Shown here: positions 9,544-18,408 of the stretch, piece by piece
How positions within the stretch are numbered: the stretch's first letter is position 1
How the letters are laid out: every line of letters begins with the position of its first letter
Assembly: GCA_964507025.1 (NCBI GenBank)
Contig: CAZDOK010000004.1
Span: 186,001 to 250,000, forward strand
Direction: 5' to 3'
DNA from: Amarobacter sp964507025
GTDB taxonomy: Bacteria; Chloroflexota; Dehalococcoidia; Tepidiformales; Tepidiformaceae
Length of the DNA: 64,000 nucleotides
Translations under genes and position numbers: made by a program
Notes under the pieces: model-generated
Seen by the model: the letters and a program-made list of their open reading frames with translations, nothing else
The model's database searches: none
Told to the model about the DNA's origin: nothing

Positions 9544-12369
9544 TCAGCGCGCCACGGCCACCGCGCGTCGTCGTACAAGCTTCCGCAATTCGTCGGCCCA
9601 GAGCACCGTGCTGGCCAGACCAACGCACAGTGCCCAGTCGCGCAGGGATAGGGGCTCCGTGCTGAATGGCTCCCGAAGCAGTGGCAGGTGAACGACGGCC
9701 ACCTGGAGTGCCAGCGACACGGCGACGGCCAACCAGAGGTAACGGTTCGTGAAGAGGCGGTGGAAGGCGCTGGTGCGGTCGCTTCGTGCGTTGAAGCAGT
9801 TGAAGAGCTGGGCCAGCACCAGGGTCGTGAACGCCATCGTCCGGGCCCCGGCGATCTCCCCCTCGCCACCCAGCATGCCCCCGCTGAGGCCGAGGTCGAG
9901 TGCGGCGAGCGACGCGATCGCCATCACCAGACCAACAAACACGACTCCCAGCTGCATGCTGCGGTCGATGACCCGATCGCCCGGCCGGCGGGGCCGCACT
10001 GTCATCACATCATCGGGCGGCGGGTCGATGCCCAGGGCCAATGCCGGCGCTGCATCGGTGAGCAGGTTGATCCAGAGAATCTGTGTCGCGAGGAGCGGCA
10101 CCGCTACCGTATCGCCAGCATCGTCCAGGCCCAGGAGGCCTGTACCAATCACACCCAGGAACATCGTGAGGACCTCGCCGGTGTTCGAGGAGAGGAGAAA
10201 GCGCAAGAACGTGCGGATGTTCGCAAAGATGCCCCGACCTTCCCGCACCGCCGAGACGATGGTCGCGAAGTTGTCGTCTGCCAGGATCATGTCGGCGGCC
10301 TCACGCGTCACATCCGTGCCGGCAACGCCCATCGCCACGCCAATGTCTGCCGCACGGAGTGCGGGCGCATCGTTCACTCCATCGCCGGTCATCGCCACGA
10401 CGTGCCCCTGTGCCTGGAGCGCATCGACGATCCGCAGCTTCTGCCTGGGGTCGATTCGCGCGTAGACAGAGACCTCTCCAACAGCCCGGCGCAGTTCTGT
10501 TTCGTCCAGTCCTTCGAGGTCACTCCCCGTGAGGACTCGCGCATCCGCGGCGGCCAGACCAAGGTCGTTTGCGATCCGCAGGGCTGTGCGGGGGTGATCC
10601 CCCGTGATCATGAGCACCCGGATCCCTGCCACGGTCGCCTGACCGATGGCGTCCCTGGCCTCGGGCCGGGGAGGGTCGATGATCCCCACCACGCCAAGGT
10701 AGGTGAGGCCCTGCTCCAACGGTTCAAGGCTACCTGGCCACTCCAGGCCGAAGGAATCATCGGTGCCCGACTCTAACCGCGGCAGTTCGCGATAAGCGAC
10801 TGCCAGGGGACGCAGTGCCCGTTCGGCCAGCGATTCCACCTGGTCCATGATCGTGGCTCGGCGCTCCAGCGTGAGCGCGCGCACCCCACCGGCGATGCGC
10901 TCGCTGGTGCAACGCCCGAGCAGCACGTCGGGTGCACCCTTGGCAACCACCACCAGCCGATCGGCATTCTCGGCATCGCGCTGCAAGGTACTCATGAGCT
11001 TGCGTTCGGAGGTGAAAGGTGCTTCAGCGACGCGAACGAAGCGGGCATCCATGGCGTTCGCGATGCCAACCTTGGCCTCGGCAACAAGGAAGGCGGCATC
11101 GGTCGGGTCACCCTGGATACGCCAGGTGTCATCTTCCTGGAGCAGCGTCGCGTCGTTCGCCAGGCTCCCCGCACCCAACACGGCCAGCACCTCATCGAAC
11201 AGCCATGCGTCTGCTCCCTCTCGTCCGAGCGGCCGGCCCTCCACCGTGGCGACACCTTCGGGCCGATATCCAATACCCGTGAGTACGACCTCACCCGACC
11301 CGGTGGCGACCGAAACGAGGGTCATCTCATTGCGGGTGAGCGTGCCAGTCTTGTCAGAGCAGATCACCGAGGCGGATCCGAGCGTCTCGACAGATGCGAG
11401 GCGCTTCACGATTGCGCGTTGCCGGGCCATGCGCTGCACACCGAGCGCCAGGACAACGGACAGCGCCGCCGGCAGGCCCTCGGGAACGGCAGCCACCGCC
11501 AGGGAGACCCCCACGAGTAGCACGCCACCGGCGTCGCTGGCCGTCTGAACCTCCGAAGTGAGCAAGATGCCTGCCACCACGATCACGGCAATGACGACCA
11601 CAGCCGCCGTGAGCATCCGCCCCAGGACGCGCACCTCACGTTGGAGCGGAGTTGGTTCGTCGGCGGTCCTTGCCAGGAGACGGGCGATGTGCCCCATCTC
11701 CCGGTTCATCCCGGTGGCGGTCACGATCGCCTTTCCACGCCCGCTGGCCACACCCGTACCGGCGTACACCATGTTGAACCGGTCGCCGAGTGCGGCGGCC
11801 GTCCGTATGGGGGTGGTGTCCTTCAGGACTGGCTCGCTCTCGCCCGTCAGTGCTGCTTCGGCAACCTTGAGAGACGCAGCTTCGAAGAGCCGGCCATCGG
11901 CGGCCACTGCATCGCCCTCGCCAAGCAGCAGGATGTCCCCTGGCACGACGCTGGCCGCTGGGATCTGCCTGGCGGTTCCATCACGCACCACGGTCGCCAG
12001 CGGGGCGGCCATGCGCTGCAGAGCCGCCACTGCATGCTCGGCGCGCGCCTCCTGCAAGTAGCCGAGGAGAGCGTTCGCGGCGACGATGGCAAGTATGACG
12101 ATGACTTCAAAGGGGATGCCCTCCGCGCCATCGATGAGCCATGCCACGAATGAGACCACGACCGCCACGAGCAGCAGATAGATCAGCGTGTCCTGGAACT
12201 GCTGAAGGAACTTGCGCCACTCCGGGACCGGAGGGGCCACGTCGAGCGTGTTGGGGCCATGGAACTCGAGCCGGGCGGCACTTGCAGCGCTGGAGAGCCC
12301 AACCTCGAGGTCAGACCCGAACGCCTCCGCGACGGTGGACGCATCGGTGCGCCAGTGCTCCTGCGGCAT
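9544..12369 (-). CDS. P-type cation ATPase, Ca2+ (SERCA/PMCA, type II) class
   Basis: ATP-driven cation pump, 941 aa and complete. The phosphorylated Asp339 lies in CSDKTGTLTRNEMT; the hinge motif TGDGVNDAPALRAADIG and the actuator TGES segment (LTGESEPVL) are present. Membrane helix 4 carries PEGLPAALS, helix 5 SSNTGEVLTMFLG and helix 6 ILWINLLTDAAPALALG, which match the calcium-site residues of SERCA-like pumps; calcium, possibly manganese, export is therefore the best guess. An N-terminal cation-ATPase domain precedes helix 1. The gene is convergent with menE and stands alone. Confidence 0.93.
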   Translation of the reverse strand: MPQEHWRTDASTVAEAFGSDLEVGLSSAASAARLEFHGPNTLDVAPPVPEWRKFLQQFQDTLIYLLLVAVVVSFVAWLIDGAEGIPFEVIVILAIVAANALLGYLQEARAEHAVAALQRMAAPLATVVRDGTARQIPAASVVPGDILLLGEGDAVAADGRLFEAASLKVAEAALTGESEPVLKDTTPIRTAAALGDRFNMVYAGTGVASGRGKAIVTATGMNREMGHIARLLARTADEPTPLQREVRVLGRMLTAAVVVIAVIVVAGILLTSEVQTASDAGGVLLVGVSLAVAAVPEGLPAALSVVLALGVQRMARQRAIVKRLASVETLGSASVICSDKTGTLTRNEMTLVSVATGSGEVVLTGIGYRPEGVATVEGRPLGREGADAWLFDEVLAVLGAGSLANDATLLQEDDTWRIQGDPTDAAFLVAEAKVGIANAMDARFVRVAEAPFTSERKLMSTLQRDAENADRLVVVAKGAPDVLLGRCTSERIAGGVRALTLERRATIMDQVESLAERALRPLAVAYRELPRLESGTDDSFGLEWPGSLEPLEQGLTYLGVVGIIDPPRPEARDAIGQATVAGIRVLMITGDHPRTALRIANDLGLAAADARVLTGSDLEGLDETELRRAVGEVSVYARIDPRQKLRIVDALQAQGHVVAMTGDGVNDAPALRAADIGVAMGVAGTDVTREAADMILADDNFATIVSAVREGRGIFANIRTFLRFLLSSNTGEVLTMFLGVIGTGLLGLDDAGDTVAVPLLATQILWINLLTDAAPALALGIDPPPDDVMTVRPRRPGDRVIDRSMQLGVVFVGLVMAIASLAALDLGLSGGMLGGEGEIAGARTMAFTTLVLAQLFNCFNARSDRTSAFHRLFTNRYLWLAVAVSLALQVAVVHLPLLREPFSTEPLSLRDWALCVGLASTVLWADELRKLVRRRAVAVAR

Positions 12370-12593
12370 GAGAAACGGTGCCCCCGGAGGCGGTTGGCCT
12401 CGCGCCGTTACTGTATCGCGAACGAATCGGACGAGTTGCGGCCGGACCGTGGCTCGGGCCGCGGTACGCCGGGTATTGGTCCGTTAGTAGACTAGCTGGT
12501 TACCGCACCGCCCGAATTCGAGTCCTTGCAGGAGGACGGTCAACCGCCGCGATGTTGGCCCACCCGGCCCGCACGGCGATGTTCACAAGATGG

Positions 12594-12668
12594 TGGCTCC
12601 CCGACGTGGATTCGAACCACGAACACCGCGGTTAACAGCCGCGTGCTCTACCGTTGAGCTATCGGGGA
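12594..12668 (-). tRNA. tRNA-Asn (anticodon GTT)
   Basis: A full cloverleaf folds on the minus strand. The acceptor 5' strand TCCCCGA pairs with TCGGGGA at the 3' end; the D-arm is GCTC/GAGC; the anticodon stem CGCGG/CCGCG holds loop CTGTTAA with anticodon GTT; the T-arm is CGTGG-TTCGAAT-CCACG. The CCA end is encoded (12594-12596). Confidence 0.95.
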
Positions 12669-12734
12669 ACAGACTCAAGTTTCGGCGGGACGGGCTGAAG
12701 ATGCAACCCGCGCAAGGGGTTTGCCCGGCCGTTT

Positions 12735-13511
12735 TCAGCGGCGGAGGCGAACCACAGGTCCTTCGCTGAAGAGCGAGCCGACGCTGATGCCGAGACGCTC
12801 ATGCACGCGGTGTGGGATGCCAAGGTCGGCGACGAACAGTTCGCCAACATGCGTGCGGGCGGCGGCCTCGAACACGCCGCGCTTGGGCAGATCGAGCATG
12901 AGCGTGGTGGCAGCCTGGATCGCGGGCCGGCTGATTTCGCCCGTTGTCGCGTTCACACCGGTTGGGACGTCGATAGCCAATACCGGGCGCCTTGCATCGA
13001 TCGCGAGCTGGGTCACCGCCGCCGCGATGCCTACCGGGGGACCTTCGAGCCCATAGCCGACGATCGCGTCGATCACCAGGTCGGCAGCAGCCAGCTGCTC
13101 TTCGACGGTGATCTCGCTCGATTCGAGATCGGCCGGCTCGATGATGCCGCACTGCCTCAGGATGTGGACCTGCCGGCGGGCCGTGAACGACGCTTCCTCC
13201 TCGACACCGCTGATGACCGGGTCCACATGGAAGCCCCAGTTCGCAAGGTGACGGGCAGCCGCCAGGCCAGACGCGCCCTTGTTGCCACCCCCACAGAGCA
13301 GCACGACTCGCTGTCCGCGACCACGCCCCCCCAGCATGGCAAGCGCAAGTAACGCGGTTGCCCTGCCGCCGTTCTCGGTGAGCTGGAGGATATCGAGTCC
13401 GAACTCCTCCTGGGCCACGCGTTGGACCTCGCGCATCTGGGCGGCGCTGACGGAACGGACCTCGTTGACCTTGCGCTGTGGGAACCCGCCGGGGTCGGGT
13501 CGGAAGGGCAT
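12735..13511 (-). CDS. nnrE: Stand-alone NAD(P)H-hydrate epimerase-like protein (YjeF N-terminal domain)
   Basis: A 258-aa Rossmann-like YjeF_N protein, the family that epimerises damaged NAD(P)H hydrates for repair. Visible family segments are VSAAQMREVQRVAQEEFG near the start, the ENGGRA motif, LAAARHLANWGF, DLVIDAIVGYGLEG and LAIDVPTGVNATTGE. The bifunctional bacterial form carries a C-terminal ADP-dependent dehydratase domain; here it is absent. The usual GxGNNGGDG loop is changed to GGGNKGASG, so activity may be altered. It lies downstream of queF on the same strand. Family sure, activity less so. Confidence 0.75.
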   Translation of the reverse strand: MPFRPDPGGFPQRKVNEVRSVSAAQMREVQRVAQEEFGLDILQLTENGGRATALLALAMLGGRGRGQRVVLLCGGGNKGASGLAAARHLANWGFHVDPVISGVEEEASFTARRQVHILRQCGIIEPADLESSEITVEEQLAAADLVIDAIVGYGLEGPPVGIAAAVTQLAIDARRPVLAIDVPTGVNATTGEISRPAIQAATTLMLDLPKRGVFEAAARTHVGELFVADLGIPHRVHERLGISVGSLFSEGPVVRLRR

Positions 13512-13584
13512 GGAGAGCGTCCTCTTTGGGGCGCAATCGCGCCTCGGGAGAGTCTACGCCCGGGCCGCGACAACGGTCACGGCC

Positions 13585-13956
13585 TCACACTTCGTCTGCG
13601 GAATACGACGCAGTCACCCGTGCTGATATACCTCCCCGCGTGTTGAAGTCACCGGTAACCATGAGGTGAAGCGGGCGAATGGCCTGCACGATGTCGTCGA
13701 GGATGGTGTTGACCACGTTCTCATAGAAGATCCCGCGGTTGCGGAACGTCTGCAGGTAGAACTTGAAGCTTCGCAGCTCGATGCACCGTTCGCCCGGGGT
13801 GTAGGTGACGATGATCGTCCCGAAGTCGGGCTGTCCCGTCATCGGGCAGACGCTCGTGAATTCTGGCGCGACAAACTCGATTTCGTAGTCGCGCCCCGGG
13901 AAGCGGTTCTCGAAGGAGTCGATGGTCCCGTCGGTCTTGTAGATGTTTTCGGACAT
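13585..13956 (-). CDS. queF: NADPH-dependent 7-cyano-7-deazaguanine reductase QueF (short form)
   Basis: Reduces preQ0 to preQ1 in queuosine biosynthesis. At 123 aa it is the short unimodular QueF of the tunnelling fold. The thioimide-forming cysteine is in TSVCPMTGQPDFG, the NADPH-binding QueF signature reads ELRSFKFYL, and the substrate-binding FYEN follows. The start at 13956 lacks an obvious Shine-Dalgarno but is the only ATG giving the family length. No other queuosine genes lie nearby. Confidence 0.95.
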   Translation of the reverse strand: MSENIYKTDGTIDSFENRFPGRDYEIEFVAPEFTSVCPMTGQPDFGTIIVTYTPGERCIELRSFKFYLQTFRNRGIFYENVVNTILDDIVQAIRPLHLMVTGDFNTRGGISARVTASYSADEV

Positions 13957-13998
13957 GGTTTGAGCGTGGGCCCCCGCTGGTAGTGGCGCAAGAGGCAG

Positions 13999-15168
13999 TC
14001 AGGCCCGGGGGAGGCCGAGCCCCCGCGTGGCAATGATGTTGCGGTTCACCTCGCTGGTTCCACCGGCGATGGTGTAGCTCGGCGCGGCAAGCGCCCAGCG
14101 CTCGATGCGCCCTCGCAAGGGGGCGTAGGGGCTCGCTGGCTCGATAGTGCCGGGCAGGCCCAGCACGCGAAGCCCGGTGATGCCCATCTGCCGCTGGAGC
14201 TCGGTGCCGAACACCTTCGATACCGATGCCTCGGAGTTTGGCACCTTGCCCTCGCTCTGCATCTGGGCGACGCGGTAGCAAAGCCAGCGGCCGATCTCGA
14301 ATTCGAGCGCCCTCTCGGCGAGCTCGTGGCGGATCTCCGCGCGCCGGAGCACGCGGTTCGTACGGACATGCGCGATGAGCGCCTCGAGGGTGCTACGCGT
14401 CATGACCACCCGGTTGATGGAGCTGCGTTCCTGGTCGAGGGTGGTGGTGGCGATGTACCAGCCGCGGTTCTCCTCGCCGATGAGGCAGTCGCGCGGGACG
14501 CGCACATCCTCAAGAAACACCTCGGTGAAGTGCTCACTGCCCATCAGGTTCACCAGCGGGCGCACCGTGACCCCTGGTGTCCGCATGTCGAGCATGAAGT
14601 AACTGATCCCGCGATGCTTGGGGGCCTCGGGGTCGGTCCGCGCCAGGAGGATGCCCCAGTCAGCACCGGTCGCTCCGCTGGTCCAGATCTTCTGCCCATT
14701 GATGATGTACTCGTCGCCGTCCCGGACCGCGCGCGTCTGGAGCGAGGCGAGGTCGGAGCCCGCGCCGGGTTCGGAAAACAGCTGGCACCAGTGCACGTCG
14801 GCCGAACGCATGGGGGGAAGCCAGCGGTCCTGCTGCTCGTTCGTGCCGTGCATCATGAGGGCCGGACCGGCGAGCCAGACCCCCTGGTCGTAGGCGCCAG
14901 GCGCCCCGGCAGCGCTCATTTCCTCCATGTACACGGTCTGGGTCATGTAGCTGGCGCCCGCGCCTCCGAAGTCGCGCGGCCACCCCATGGTCAGCCAGCC
15001 GCGGGCGGCGAGCTTCTTTCGGAAGGCGTCGGTGAAGGCGGCCGCCTCGGGCGAAACGTGGTCCCGGTCATTCGTCATGTTCCAGTCGTCCGCGGGGAGC
15101 TCGGCGGCAAGGAACTGTTGGAGTTCCCGGCGGAAGGCGGCGTGTTCGGGCGAATCGTGGAAGAGCAT
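13999..15168 (-). CDS. Acyl-CoA dehydrogenase family protein
   Basis: FAD-dependent acyl-CoA dehydrogenase, 389 aa from the chosen ATG at 15168 (MLFHDSPEHAAFRREL). The upstream in-frame extension is not protein-like. Visible signatures are WCQLFSEPGAGSDLASLQTRA (FAD and substrate loop), GQKIWTSGATGADWGILLART, and the C-terminal SYTIAGGTSEVNRNIIATRGLGLPR where flavin and dimer contacts lie. A fatty-acid, steroid side-chain or aromatic acyl-CoA substrate is possible; nothing near it decides this. Transcribed away from the IPT/TIG gene across a 335-nt divergent region. Confidence 0.9.
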   Translation of the reverse strand: MLFHDSPEHAAFRRELQQFLAAELPADDWNMTNDRDHVSPEAAAFTDAFRKKLAARGWLTMGWPRDFGGAGASYMTQTVYMEEMSAAGAPGAYDQGVWLAGPALMMHGTNEQQDRWLPPMRSADVHWCQLFSEPGAGSDLASLQTRAVRDGDEYIINGQKIWTSGATGADWGILLARTDPEAPKHRGISYFMLDMRTPGVTVRPLVNLMGSEHFTEVFLEDVRVPRDCLIGEENRGWYIATTTLDQERSSINRVVMTRSTLEALIAHVRTNRVLRRAEIRHELAERALEFEIGRWLCYRVAQMQSEGKVPNSEASVSKVFGTELQRQMGITGLRVLGLPGTIEPASPYAPLRGRIERWALAAPSYTIAGGTSEVNRNIIATRGLGLPRA

Positions 15169-15503
15169 AACGGTGGATCCGGACTGGTGCGATGCCCGGA
15201 GTATACGGGTTGGAAAGAACCGGTCCGGCCGGGAGGCCGACGAAATCTTCACACACAGGCCACTTCGGATCGTGTTGAATTCCGCAAGCCGACGTAACGA
15301 CGCCTGCGACGCGGCCGCGTGCTGACCGACATCACGTGCGCGAGTGTCGCTGCAGTGTCACGGGCGGCTATCATCCGCGCTGCTCTCTGGCGTGGTGTGG
15401 CGGGCGTAAGGCCGCTCCACGCGCGATGCAAAGGGTGATCTCAGCCGGCCCGGGTATCCCGGGCTGAGTTGCGTTCACTCCGAGGGGGAGGTTGGTACCG
15501 GGA
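15169..15503. other. Divergent intergenic region between acyl-CoA dehydrogenase and IPT/TIG gene
   Basis: This 335-nt region holds no convincing gene. It must contain the promoters for both flanking genes. Its clearest structure is a GC-rich imperfect inverted repeat at 15440-15468, listed separately, followed by the GGAGG at 15487-15491 serving the plus-strand gene. Confidence 0.6.
15435..15478 (+). promoter_or_regulatory. Leader stem-loop upstream of IPT/TIG gene
   Basis: CCCGGG (15449-15454) pairs with CCCGGG (15458-15463) across a TAT loop. CTCAG/CTGAG extends the stem beyond a 4-nt CCGG bulge, and GTGA (15435-15438) can pair with TCAC (15475-15478). The structure lies just upstream of GGAGG. 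It could be a leader hairpin or an operator; I could not match it to a known riboswitch. Confidence 0.4.
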
Positions 15504-18284
15504 GTGAGGCACCACCAGAAGGTCGAGCACCCGTCGTGGCGGGCCGCTGTCTTGTTGTTGCTGGCGCTCGCCGCGGTAGCGCTTCTCGCGATGCCCGGAA
15601 CGGATGCGAGGGCCGCGGGCGAAGGCATCTTCGAGCTCGACAAAGTGGAGTACTCGACGCCGGAGGGCACCGCCGTGCTGGTGACGGTGAAGCGCACGAG
15701 CGGCGCCACGCTCACCGCCGATGTGCAGGTGCAACTGGAGCTCGAGGGCGGCGACCCCAATGTCGACTACCCGGCTTCGGAACAGACCAAGCTGGTGACG
15801 TTCCCGAAGAACACCAACCTGACGCAGCAGAGCGTGTTCATCCAGACGCTGAACCAGAACCGGTTCGAGAGCAAAGACATCTTTGTGACCATCCGGAGCG
15901 TCAGCAACGGCGGACTCATCGGCCCCATCTCCTCGTCGAAGATCCGCTTGATCGGGACGAACGAGCCCCAGGTTCTGAATGTCTCGCCAAGGAGCGCGGG
16001 CACCGATCCCCAGCCTCCCGGGGGAGAGACGATCATCATCACCGGGGTGAACTTTCTCCAGCCGGGCGTCAGCACGACCACAGATATCAGCTTTCTGCCG
16101 GCCAACAACATCCTCGCCACACCGACGCCGCTCGGCACCTGCGGGACTTTCACCCCCATCAACAACACACAGATCATTCTGACTCTGAACCTGGGCCCAC
16201 TGCCGCTTGTGTGTGGCTTCATCAGTGAGGGCATCCCGCACCACATCATCGTCACGGTCAAGGATCCGTCGAGCACCGATCACGACAGCCGGCCCGATAC
16301 GGTGGAGCGGAACGACCTCTTCTACTACACCTCCGGCCCGACCATCACGCAGCTGTCGCCGAAGTCCGGCACCGTGGCCGGTGGAACACAGGTGCGCATC
16401 ACGGGGCGCGGATTCCTCGGCGCGCCGGGGGCTCTGTGCTCGACCGTCATTTCCCAGGTGGTGATCGGCGGCACGGCGGTCAGCAATTGCGTCTACGAAG
16501 GTCCCAACACCATCGTCGCCACCACCCCGCCGCATCCCATAGGCAAGGTTGATGTGGTCCTTACCGTCGGTGCGAAAACCAGCCCGGCCACGTCGGATAG
16601 CGAATTCGAGTACACGCAGGGCCCAACCATCACCGGCCTGAGCCCCAACTTCGGACCGCCTTCTGGAGGCAACACCGTCGTCATCACCGGCGCGAACTTC
16701 ATCCTCAAGGATGCCACCCTCTATGACGTCCCGGTCTCCGAGGTGCTCTTCGGCGGCGCCTCGGCCGCCTTCGTGGTCGAAAGCTCCACGCGCATCGTCG
16801 CCACCGCGCCTCCCGGTACGGGCACGGTCCAGGTCACGCTCAAGCATCCCCTGGCGGGACTTAGCCAGTTCACGTCCGCCGCGAACTACGGGTACAGTGC
16901 CGGACCGCTCATCACCTCCATCTCGCCCGATTCCGGCCCCGTCGTGGGCGGCACGGTCGTCACGATCACCGGTACCGGCTTCCTTCCGGGAGCCACGGTG
17001 AAGTTCGGTGCCACCCAGGCCACCTTCGCCACGGTGGTCAGTCCAACCCGGATCGATGTCACCAGTCCCGCGGGCGCTGGCGTGGTCGATGTGATTGTCA
17101 CGGTCAACGCGAACGCGAGCCCGGCTGGCCCCCAGGCACGGTTCTCGTACTCAGGCCCGACCGTGGAGAGCGTCTCGCCCATCGCGGGGCCCCTGGCCGG
17201 CGGTGGGACGGTCACCATCAAGGGCAAGAACTTCAACTCGCAGGCGGTCGTGCAGTTCGGTGCCGTGGCCGTGATCCCGACGTACGTCGACCCGCAAACG
17301 CTGACCGCGGTGGTGCCCGCCTCGGCGATTCCGCAGGCAGTCCACGTCCGCGTTTCGACCGGCTCGGGCCTCAGCCCGGAAACCCCCGCCGACCTTTACA
17401 CGTACACGAACGGACCAATCGTCGACCTGGTGAACCCCAATAACGGGCCGACAACCGGCGGCACCATCGTGATCATCATCGGCAAGAACTTCACGGCGCC
17501 GCTTTCGGTGCGCTTTGGCGACACCCCGGTCGAGGCGTTCAACCTCAACAGCGCCACGCAGATAACGGTGCTGAGCCCGCCAAACGGCACCCCCGGCGCC
17601 GTCGACGTGCGCGTGACCAAAGGGACTGACGTGAGTCCCACCGGACCGGCGACGAAGTTCACGTACAATTCGGCCGTCCCCAAGATCACCGCGCTCACGC
17701 CGAATACCGGCTCGACCTTCGGGGGCAATGACGTGGTGATCACGGGCATCGGCTTCACCGGGGCAGCGTGCCCCGGCGCCGTGAAGTTCGGCACCGTGCA
17801 GGCCCCCGAATGCAAGGTGATCAACGACACGACGATGACGGCGAAGGCACCGGCGAACGTCTCCGGCCCGGCCGTGGTCGTGATTACCACGCAGAACGGC
17901 AGCTCCGAGATCGTCCCGAATTACACCTACGTGAGCCCAACTGGAAGCGGTGGAGGTTCGACCGCGCCACCCGCGCCCGGCCCGGGTGGTACCGAGAGCT
18001 ACACGCTGACCTCGCGCTGGTCGCTGATGACATGGACCGGCCGCGACGGTATGAGCGTGAGCGACGCCGTCCGCGGGACGGGCGTGCCCGGGGCGAATGA
18101 CCTCTCGACCCGCATCACGGCCATCTTCCAGTGGGATGCCACGGCCGCTACGTGGAAGGCGTACTTCGTTGGGGGCGATGGCGTTCCTGGCGCGAGCGAC
18201 TTTTCGACGATGGCAATTGGGGCCGTCTACTGGGTCGCGATTTCGGGCGAAGGCACGGTGCCATGGGTGATCCCGCTCAGTTAG
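15504..18284 (+). CDS. Secreted protein with Calx-beta-like domain and about seven IPT/TIG repeats
   Basis: A protein of about 926 aa, probably exported and surface-located. After a basic start, a hydrophobic helix (AAVLLLLALAAVALLAM) ends near an AxA-like site, so a signal peptide is likely. A Calx-beta-like segment beginning FELDKVEYSTPEGTAVLVTV is followed by about seven IPT/TIG immunoglobulin-like units, each of the form GPxITxLSPxxGPxxGG...VxITGxxF. A last domain with RWSLMTWTGRDG and VYWVAISGEG closes the protein. The GTG at 15504 (12 nt after GGAGG) is preferred; a TTG at 15492 would sit directly on the ribosome site. Upstream of and co-oriented with the FHA genes. Adhesion is inferred, not shown. 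Confidence 0.8.
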   Translation: MRHHQKVEHPSWRAAVLLLLALAAVALLAMPGTDARAAGEGIFELDKVEYSTPEGTAVLVTVKRTSGATLTADVQVQLELEGGDPNVDYPASEQTKLVTFPKNTNLTQQSVFIQTLNQNRFESKDIFVTIRSVSNGGLIGPISSSKIRLIGTNEPQVLNVSPRSAGTDPQPPGGETIIITGVNFLQPGVSTTTDISFLPANNILATPTPLGTCGTFTPINNTQIILTLNLGPLPLVCGFISEGIPHHIIVTVKDPSSTDHDSRPDTVERNDLFYYTSGPTITQLSPKSGTVAGGTQVRITGRGFLGAPGALCSTVISQVVIGGTAVSNCVYEGPNTIVATTPPHPIGKVDVVLTVGAKTSPATSDSEFEYTQGPTITGLSPNFGPPSGGNTVVITGANFILKDATLYDVPVSEVLFGGASAAFVVESSTRIVATAPPGTGTVQVTLKHPLAGLSQFTSAANYGYSAGPLITSISPDSGPVVGGTVVTITGTGFLPGATVKFGATQATFATVVSPTRIDVTSPAGAGVVDVIVTVNANASPAGPQARFSYSGPTVESVSPIAGPLAGGGTVTIKGKNFNSQAVVQFGAVAVIPTYVDPQTLTAVVPASAIPQAVHVRVSTGSGLSPETPADLYTYTNGPIVDLVNPNNGPTTGGTIVIIIGKNFTAPLSVRFGDTPVEAFNLNSATQITVLSPPNGTPGAVDVRVTKGTDVSPTGPATKFTYNSAVPKITALTPNTGSTFGGNDVVITGIGFTGAACPGAVKFGTVQAPECKVINDTTMTAKAPANVSGPAVVVITTQNGSSEIVPNYTYVSPTGSGGGSTAPPAPGPGGTESYTLTSRWSLMTWTGRDGMSVSDAVRGTGVPGANDLSTRITAIFQWDATAATWKAYFVGGDGVPGASDFSTMAIGAVYWVAISGEGTVPWVIPLS

Positions 18285-18408
18285 CCCGGGAAGGGCCCGC
18301 ACCGGAGATACCAGGCTGTCACCTTGCCGTTACGTGGTCATCCGTCCGGGGTGCAGCTATCCTTCGAGCAATGCGTGATTGTGCCCCCGACCACGCGGAT
18401 GGTGCCCG

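Noticed and set aside
12480..12545. tRNA-like segment upstream of tRNA-Asn (TAGCTGGTTACCGCACCGCC and ATTCGAGTCC resemble D- and T-arms)
   Set aside because: No acceptor or T-stem pairing can be formed and no anticodon arm exists; at most a decayed remnant or chance similarity.
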